This document shows positions 58,993 to 64,000 of a stretch of DNA of 64,000 bases, one piece after another. Made by a program: the position numbers and the translations under genes. The stretch lies in assembly GCA_963422385.1 (NCBI GenBank), contig OY729432.1, positions 558,001-622,000 on the forward strand. Reading direction: 5' to 3'. Source of the stretch: JAJDTQ01 sp963422385 (GTDB taxonomy: Bacteria; Desulfobacterota; Binatia; UBA9968; JAJDTQ01). The notes beneath the pieces are model-generated. The model had not been told where the DNA came from. It did no database searches and saw only the letters and a program-made list of their open reading frames with translations. The first letter of the stretch is position 1. Every line of letters starts with the position of its first letter.

Positions 58993-61680
58993 ATGGCATC
59001 AAAGAGCATCGACACGTTTCACACCGCGTCTTCGCTGGACGTCGGGGACAACCGCTACCAGATCCACCGGCTCGAAACCCTGGCGAAGGAGACCTCCCTG
59101 CCGGTGGACCGGCTGCCGTTTTCCTTGAAGATCCTGCTGGAGAACCTGCTCCGGTGTGAGGACGACCGGCACGTATCGGCGGCCGACATCCAGGCGCTGG
59201 CGGGCTGGGACCCGGCTGCGAAGCCCGACAAGGAGATCGCCTTCATGCCGGCGCGCATCCTGCTGCAGGACCTCACCGGGGTTCCCGCCATCGTGGACCT
59301 GGCGGCCATGCGTGAGGGCATCCGGCGGCTGGGCGGCGACCCGCGACGCATCAACCCGCTTCAGCCCGTGGACCTGGTCATCGACCACTCGGTGCAGGTG
59401 GACCACTTCGGCTCCGGTCAGGCGTTCGCTTCCAACTCGAAGCTGGAATACGAGCGCAACCAGGAACGGTACGCGTTCCTGCGCTGGGGCCAGAAGGCCT
59501 TCGACAACTTCAGCGTGGTGCCGCCGGACACCGGTATCGTCCATCAGATCAACCTGGAGTTCCTCGGCAAGGTGGTCTTCACGAAGGAGTCGGACAGCGG
59601 CATCCTGGCGTATCCCGACACCTTGGTGGGGGCCGATTCCCACACGCCCATGATCAACGGGCTGGGGGTCGTCGGCTGGGGCGTGGGCGGCATCGAGGCC
59701 GAGGCCGCCATGCTGGGCCAGCCGCTCATCATGCTGATCCCCGAGGTCATCGGCTTCAAGCTCCACGGACGCCTGCCGGAGGGCGCCACCGCCACCGACC
59801 TGGTGCTGACCATCGTGCAGATGCTGCGCAAGAAGGGCGTGGTGGAAAAGTTCGTGGAGTTCTACGGTCCCGGGCTGTCCAGCCTGGCGTTGGCGGACCG
59901 GGCCACCATCGGCAACATGGCGCCGGAGTACGGCGCCACCGTGGGCTTCTTCCCGGCGGACAACGAGACCCTGGAGTACCTGAAGCTGTCGAACCGGAGT
60001 CCCGAGCTCATCAGCCTGGTGGAGGCATACAACAAGGAGCAGGGCCTGTTCCGCACGGACGACACGCCGGCCCCGGTCTTCTCGGACACCCTGGAGCTCG
60101 ACCTGAGCGAGGTGGAGCCCAGCCTGGCGGGTCCCCGCCGGCCCCAGGACCGGGTGCCGCTGCGTGGCGTCAAGCAGGCCTTCGCCGAGGTGCTGCCCAG
60201 CATGAAGGGAGGCGGCGCCGCCAGCCGGGTGCCGGTTCGGCAGAACGGGGACTCCTTCGAGCTCACCCACGGGTCGGTGGTGATCTCCGCCATCACCAGT
60301 TGCACCAATACGTCCAACCCGTCCGTGATGGTGGGCGCGGGGCTGCTGGCGAAGAAGGCCGCGGCCCGGGGCCTCAAGGCCAAGCCTTGGGTCAAGACCA
60401 GCCTGGCGCCGGGCTCCAAGGTCGTCACCGAGTACCTGAAACAGACGGGACTGCTGGAGCCCCTGGGAGAAATGGGGTTCCATCTGGTGGGCTATGGCTG
60501 CACCACCTGCGTGGGCAACGGCGGACCGCTGCCCGAGAACATCAACAACGCCATCCAGGAAGGCAACCTGGTGACCACGGCCGTGCTTTCGGGGAACCGG
60601 AACTTCGAGGGACGGATTCACCCCAGCATCCGGGCCAACTATCTGGCCTCGCCTCCGCTGGTGGTGGCCTACGCGATCGCTGGCAACATGGATGTGGACC
60701 TCTACAATGACCCCATCGGCCAGGACTCCGACGGGCAGCCGGTGATGCTGCGGGAGATCTGGCCCACCCCCGAGGAGGTGCGCGCGGAGGTGGCCAAGGG
60801 GGTCACCACCGATGCCTTCCGGAAGGAGTACGGCAACGTCTTCGAGGGAGACGACATGTGGCGGAGCATGCCGGTCCCCGAGGGAGAGCTCTTCGCTTGG
60901 GACACCGACTCTACCTACGTCCGGCAGATTCCGTTCTTCGCCGACATGCCCGCGGAGCCGGCCGAGCTCGGCGACATCAAGGGGGCGCGAGTCCTGGCCC
61001 TGCTGGATGATTCGGTAACCACGGATCACATCTCGCCGGCCGGATCCATCGAGCGGAACGGCCCGGCCGCGCGCTATCTCACCGAGCACGGCGTCGAGCC
61101 CAGGGACTTCAACCAGTACGGCGCCCGCCGGGGCAACCATGAGGTGATGATGCGCGGGACCTTCGCCAACGTGCGGCTGAGGAACCGGATCGCCCCGGAA
61201 ACCGAGGGCGGCTGGACCGTGCACCAGCCCGACAACGGGCAGATGTCCATCTTCGACGCCGCCATGAAGTACCAGGAGGAAGGGACGCCGCTGATCGTCA
61301 TCGCCGGCAAGGAGTACGGCACCGGATCCTCCCGGGACTGGGCCGCCAAGGGGCCGCGCCTCCTGGGCATCAAGGCCGTCATCGTCGAGAGCTTCGAGCG
61401 GATCCACCGAAGCAACCTGATCGGCATGGGCATCCTGCCGCTGGAGTTCATGCCGGGCGAGAACGCCGGGTCGCTGGGGCTCACCGGTTTCGAGACCTAC
61501 GACATCAGCGGCGTGGCCGATGGCCTGAGCGTGCGCAAGGAGCTGGAGGTCACCGCCACCAGGGACACCGGAGAGACCACCCCTTTCCGGGTGACCTGCC
61601 GCATCGACACGCCCGCGGAACTGGCGTACCACCGTCACGGCGGCATCCTGGAGTACGTGCTCCGGCAACTGGCGGCGTGA
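58993..61680 (+). CDS. acnA: Aconitate hydratase (AcnA type)
   Basis: 895 residues. Conserved: VDHSVQVD-type segment (VIDHSVQVDHFGSG), GVGGIEAEAAMLGQP, cluster cysteines in SCTNTSNPSVM and CTTCVGNGGPLPE, and the swivelling domain GKEYGTGSSRDWAAKGP. It isomerises citrate and isocitrate with a [4Fe-4S] cluster. The length fits the AcnA/IRP type. It follows a 334-bp gap and seems monocistronic. It could also serve a methylcitrate-like route, but AcnA is the simpler call. Confidence 0.95.
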   Translation: MASKSIDTFHTASSLDVGDNRYQIHRLETLAKETSLPVDRLPFSLKILLENLLRCEDDRHVSAADIQALAGWDPAAKPDKEIAFMPARILLQDLTGVPAIVDLAAMREGIRRLGGDPRRINPLQPVDLVIDHSVQVDHFGSGQAFASNSKLEYERNQERYAFLRWGQKAFDNFSVVPPDTGIVHQINLEFLGKVVFTKESDSGILAYPDTLVGADSHTPMINGLGVVGWGVGGIEAEAAMLGQPLIMLIPEVIGFKLHGRLPEGATATDLVLTIVQMLRKKGVVEKFVEFYGPGLSSLALADRATIGNMAPEYGATVGFFPADNETLEYLKLSNRSPELISLVEAYNKEQGLFRTDDTPAPVFSDTLELDLSEVEPSLAGPRRPQDRVPLRGVKQAFAEVLPSMKGGGAASRVPVRQNGDSFELTHGSVVISAITSCTNTSNPSVMVGAGLLAKKAAARGLKAKPWVKTSLAPGSKVVTEYLKQTGLLEPLGEMGFHLVGYGCTTCVGNGGPLPENINNAIQEGNLVTTAVLSGNRNFEGRIHPSIRANYLASPPLVVAYAIAGNMDVDLYNDPIGQDSDGQPVMLREIWPTPEEVRAEVAKGVTTDAFRKEYGNVFEGDDMWRSMPVPEGELFAWDTDSTYVRQIPFFADMPAEPAELGDIKGARVLALLDDSVTTDHISPAGSIERNGPAARYLTEHGVEPRDFNQYGARRGNHEVMMRGTFANVRLRNRIAPETEGGWTVHQPDNGQMSIFDAAMKYQEEGTPLIVIAGKEYGTGSSRDWAAKGPRLLGIKAVIVESFERIHRSNLIGMGILPLEFMPGENAGSLGLTGFETYDISGVADGLSVRKELEVTATRDTGETTPFRVTCRIDTPAELAYHRHGGILEYVLRQLAA

Positions 61681-61749
61681 CGTGACCGGGGCCACGACAT
61701 GACCGAGGCCGCCAGGAGCCTGGACCGGCAGGCAGCGCCATGCGGACTC

Positions 61750-61774
61750 GGGCGGATTTGAAACCCCGCCCCTA
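61750..61774. repeat. GGGCGGGTTT-family palindrome, copy f
   Basis: Diverged copy: GGGCGGATTT, G, AAACCCCGCCCC. Downstream of acnA. Confidence 0.55.
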
Positions 61775-61806
61775 CACCGTCATTCTCCTGCGACGCAGTT
61801 CTCCTC

Positions 61807-61860
61807 GTAGGTCGGGTTAGCCGAAGGCGTAATCCGACACGACACAGCATGTCGGATTAC
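61807..61860. repeat. TCGGGTTAGC-type REP repeat
   Basis: Opens GTAGGTCGGGTTAGCCGAAGG, then CGTAATCCGACA, and closes GTCGGATTAC; the halves are partly complementary. Similar GTCGGGTTAG/TAATCCGAC sequences are common intergenic repeats in proteobacteria. Confidence 0.6.
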
Positions 61861-61871
61861 TCGGACAGGCT

Positions 61872-61988
61872 CTGGGAGTCTGCGTCGTAGAACGCTTTTT
61901 GGCATCCTATGGAACCATATATAGTGGTAGAAAACGCCTTGTACCACTATATATGGTGGTCAATTTTTTCTACGGCGCAGACTCCCAG
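61872..61988. mobile_element. 117-bp nested inverted-repeat element
   Basis: Outer 21-bp arms (CTGGGAGTCTGCGTCGTAG... on the left) match the complement of the right end at 20 of 21 bases. Inside is a perfect 16-bp inverted repeat (ACCATATATAGTGGTA at 61914-61929 and 61942-61957), strikingly A/T-rich for this genome. It encodes nothing. The right arm supplies the last codons (WESAP) and TAG stop codon of the EamA gene. It looks like a small MITE; no cognate transposase is present. Confidence 0.65.
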
Positions 61989-62860
61989 GGCACCGACCCA
62001 TTGGTCATGACGAGGAGCAGACCCAGCGTCATGCTTGCCGCGCCCAGCAGCCGGACCCTTGCGTCTCCTTCGCCAAGGAGGCGCACCCCCATCAGCGAGC
62101 CGATCAGGATGCTGACCTCCCGGGCAGGCGCGATGTGGCTCACCGGTGTAATCCGCAAGGCCGTCAGCACGAGGATGTAGGCCAGCGGGTTCAGCAGGGC
62201 GACCCCCAGGGCTTCCCCCCGATGTTCCAACCAGGCCGTGCGCAACTCGCGCCGGCGGTGCATGGCGACGGGCGCCAACAGGACGGCGCGCCCGCAGTTG
62301 GTGCCCCAGTCGAGCAGCAACGGCGCGATCGCCATTCCGCTTACGGCGTTCTTGTCCCACAACGTATAGCTGGCGATCACCACGCCGGTGGCCAGACCGT
62401 ACATCACCGCCGCCCGAGACGGCCCTTTGCGGCGGGACCGAACGCCCCCGCCGCTCACGACGAAAACGCCCAGGATGATCAGCATCCCGCCGACAAGAAC
62501 CCCGACGGCGGGACGCTCCCCAAGGATCAGCACGGCGCCGATGGTAGCCAGGAAAGGCCCGGTACCACGGGCGAGGGGGTAGACCAGGGACAGGTCGCCC
62601 ACGCTATATCCACGCTGCAGAACGCCGTAGTAGAGAGTATGCAGCACGCTGCTCCCCATGATCACGGCAACCACCTTCGCGTCCAGGGGAGTCGGGCGAT
62701 ACAAGTGCAACACCAGCACCGCGGGGAGATACAGGCCCGCGGACAACACGGCGAACAGCCACTGAAAAGCGGGCCCGCCTTGAGCCCTCTTGAGCAGGAG
62801 ATTCCATGTGGCGTGAATGAAGGCGGCCGTCAGGATGAGAGCGAGAGCGAAAAGAGACAC
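61970..62860 (-). CDS. EamA/DMT-family transporter
   Basis: 296 residues, ten hydrophobic segments in two EamA repeats. It begins SLFALALILTAAFIHATWNLLLKRA, and the second half has ALRITPVSHIAPAREVSILIGSLMGV. It exports metabolites of unknown identity. The last codons come from the nested inverted-repeat element at 61872-61988; the protein is otherwise of normal length. The putative start ATG 62860 opens directly on the first helix. Confidence 0.85.
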   Translation of the reverse strand: MSLFALALILTAAFIHATWNLLLKRAQGGPAFQWLFAVLSAGLYLPAVLVLHLYRPTPLDAKVVAVIMGSSVLHTLYYGVLQRGYSVGDLSLVYPLARGTGPFLATIGAVLILGERPAVGVLVGGMLIILGVFVVSGGGVRSRRKGPSRAAVMYGLATGVVIASYTLWDKNAVSGMAIAPLLLDWGTNCGRAVLLAPVAMHRRRELRTAWLEHRGEALGVALLNPLAYILVLTALRITPVSHIAPAREVSILIGSLMGVRLLGEGDARVRLLGAASMTLGLLLVMTNGSVPWESAP

Positions 62861-63066
62861 CGTCTTTCCTCACCGGAGTGTGCAGTCGGTTCCCATATCC
62901 TCTCCCTTCGGCATGTGAGCTGTCGGTTCGAGTAGTCCGCAGAATCGCCTAGGTGTCAAGGGAGGTGGCCCGCCTGGAACGCTACCTGACCATCGAATGG
63001 AGCCCCCGCCTTCCCTGGCGCCTTCAGGTGGACCTGCCCCGGCCCTTCTGGCATGAAGGTGGGGCC

Positions 63067-64000
63067 ATGGGGGAGGAACAGCTCTCGGTTCGGGTCGTCC
63101 GCCGCATCAACGAGGTGCCGCGAGAAGCGTGGGATTCGCTCCTGCGGAACGGCTCGCCGTTCATGCGCTGGGACTGGCTGGACTGCCTGGAGGACTCGGG
63201 CTGCGTCTGCGACAAAACCGGTTGGGCGCCGCATCACCTCGTCGTCGAACGGGGCGAGAAGATCCTCGGCGCCTGTCCCATGTACCTCAAGTCCCACAGC
63301 ATGGGGGAGTTCGTTTTCGACCACCAGTGGGCCGGCTACGCCATGCAGACGGGCATCGAGTACTATCCCAAGATGCTCGTGGGCGTGCCCTTCACGCCGG
63401 TGGCGGGCTCTCGCTTCCTCATCGCTCCGGGAGTCGACCGCAGGGGCGTCATGGCCGTCCTGGGCAGGGCACTGGTGGAGATCTGCCGCGGCAACGAGAT
63501 CTCGTCCATCCACATCAACTTCTGCGACCGGGAAGAGATGAAGGCGCTGGAGGATCTCGACTTCATCCCCAAGATCGGGCTCCAGTTCCACTGGAAAAAC
63601 CGCGACTACGACACCTTCGCCGACTATCTGGACGCCTTCCGCAGCGAACGCCGCAACAAGATCAAGCGTGAGCGGCGGGAGCTGGACAACCAAGGCATCC
63701 GCATCCGTGCGCTGCCCTATGACGAGATCAACCCGGACACACAGCGCACCCTGTTCGAGTTGTACAAGCACCACATCGACCGCCTCTACTACGGCCGACA
63801 GTACCTGAACGGCCGCTTCTTCGACGAACTGCTGAAGCGGCCCTACCCGTTCATCTGTCCCATCGTAGCCCAACGCGACGGCCGGATCATCGCCGGCACC
63901 TTCAACGTCCGCGGCCCCAACGCCCTCTACGGCCGCTACTGGGGCGCCTTCGAGGACCACCGCTACCTGCACTTCAACGTCTGCTACTACGCCGCCATCC
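63067..64000 (+). CDS. FemAB/GNAT-like acyltransferase (DUF482 type), cut by window edge
   Basis: 311 codons to the window edge. It reads SPFMRWDWLDCLEDSGC, then GWAPHHLVVERG, FDHQWAGYAMQTGIEYYPKMLVGVPFTPVAGSRFL, and IHINFCDREE, features of the DUF482/peptidogalycan-type GNAT proteins. Later RRNKIKRERREL and HIDRLYYGRQYLNGRFF follow. The C-terminal part is missing. The ATG at 63067 is chosen; an in-frame GTG at 62953 could extend it by 38 residues. Confidence 0.85.
   Translation, partial: MGEEQLSVRVVRRINEVPREAWDSLLRNGSPFMRWDWLDCLEDSGCVCDKTGWAPHHLVVERGEKILGACPMYLKSHSMGEFVFDHQWAGYAMQTGIEYYPKMLVGVPFTPVAGSRFLIAPGVDRRGVMAVLGRALVEICRGNEISSIHINFCDREEMKALEDLDFIPKIGLQFHWKNRDYDTFADYLDAFRSERRNKIKRERRELDNQGIRIRALPYDEINPDTQRTLFELYKHHIDRLYYGRQYLNGRFFDELLKRPYPFICPIVAQRDGRIIAGTFNVRGPNALYGRYWGAFEDHRYLHFNVCYYAAI

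Noticed and set aside
62956..63972. Long minus-strand frame at the right end
   Set aside because: It is antisense to the DUF482/GNAT-like gene, whose motifs are clear on the plus strand.
1..64000. CRISPR array, tRNA or rRNA genes
   Set aside because: No regularly spaced direct repeats, cloverleaf-like sequences or rRNA signatures were recognised on reading the intergenic regions.

Overview
The window reads as a high-GC Gram-negative bacterial chromosome. LpxC, LptE, MurJ, RlpA and TatC indicate an outer membrane and a Tat system, and a truncated menD suggests menaquinone. Gene order (rpmF-plsX-fab-acpP-glyA-nrdR-rib-nusB-leuS, yebC-ruvCAB, NtrY beside LpxC), together with an Hcr-type molybdenum hydroxylase, UbiD-like and CaiB-like enzymes, fits a deltaproteobacterial or Tectomicrobia-like lineage. 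That placement is inference; no rRNA or tRNA gene was seen.

Layout. Positions 1-1.1 kb hold the end of menD and an IS1182-type transposase relic. Positions 1.3-8.3 kb (minus) form an aromatic-acid module: PaaK-type CoA ligase, then hcrC, hcrA and hcrB, then a dynamin-like GTPase, with a 165-bp MITE between hcrC and hcrA. Positions 8.5-14.1 kb carry a stand-alone 10-formyl-THF hydrolase-like protein, a VOC protein, the formamidase operon fmdA-amiS/ureI-fmdB and crcB. Positions 14.4-18.5 kb (plus) hold an IspH-like protein, a UbiD-like decarboxylase, a SLOG protein and an AI-2E-type permease. Positions 18.6-27.3 kb are mixed accessory genes: two pseudogenes, a NodIJ-like ABC exporter, an MFS transporter, pncB, an aldolase, tatC and a small lipoprotein.

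Positions 27.4-51 kb are the housekeeping core: murJ, rpsT, lptE-leuS-nusB-ribH-ribBA-ribE-ribD-nrdR-glyA-acpP-fabG-fabD-plsX-rpmF-yceD, a divergent pseudo-protease and thioesterase, ntrY with a receiver-LpxC fusion, and yebC-ruvCAB. Positions 51-64 kb hold rlpA, an MBL hydrolase, and a CoA-ester group (CitE-like lyase, acyl-CoA dehydrogenase, MaoC hydratase, CaiB CoA-transferase), then aconitase, an EamA exporter and a truncated FemAB/GNAT-like gene. Eroded genes and palindromic repeats lie between them.

The most notable feature is a single polypeptide that joins an NtrX-type phosphoreceiver to a complete LpxC, encoded directly after an NtrY-type kinase. This could put the committed step of lipid A synthesis under direct phosphorelay control. 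Other proteins have lost expected catalytic residues: RibBA (RibB half), an IspH homologue, an HtrA-type protein, and HcrA (Glu to Gln at the expected catalytic position). Two 165-bp MITE copies have terminal arms that covary between copies, and a second nested inverted-repeat element supplies the stop codon of its neighbour.
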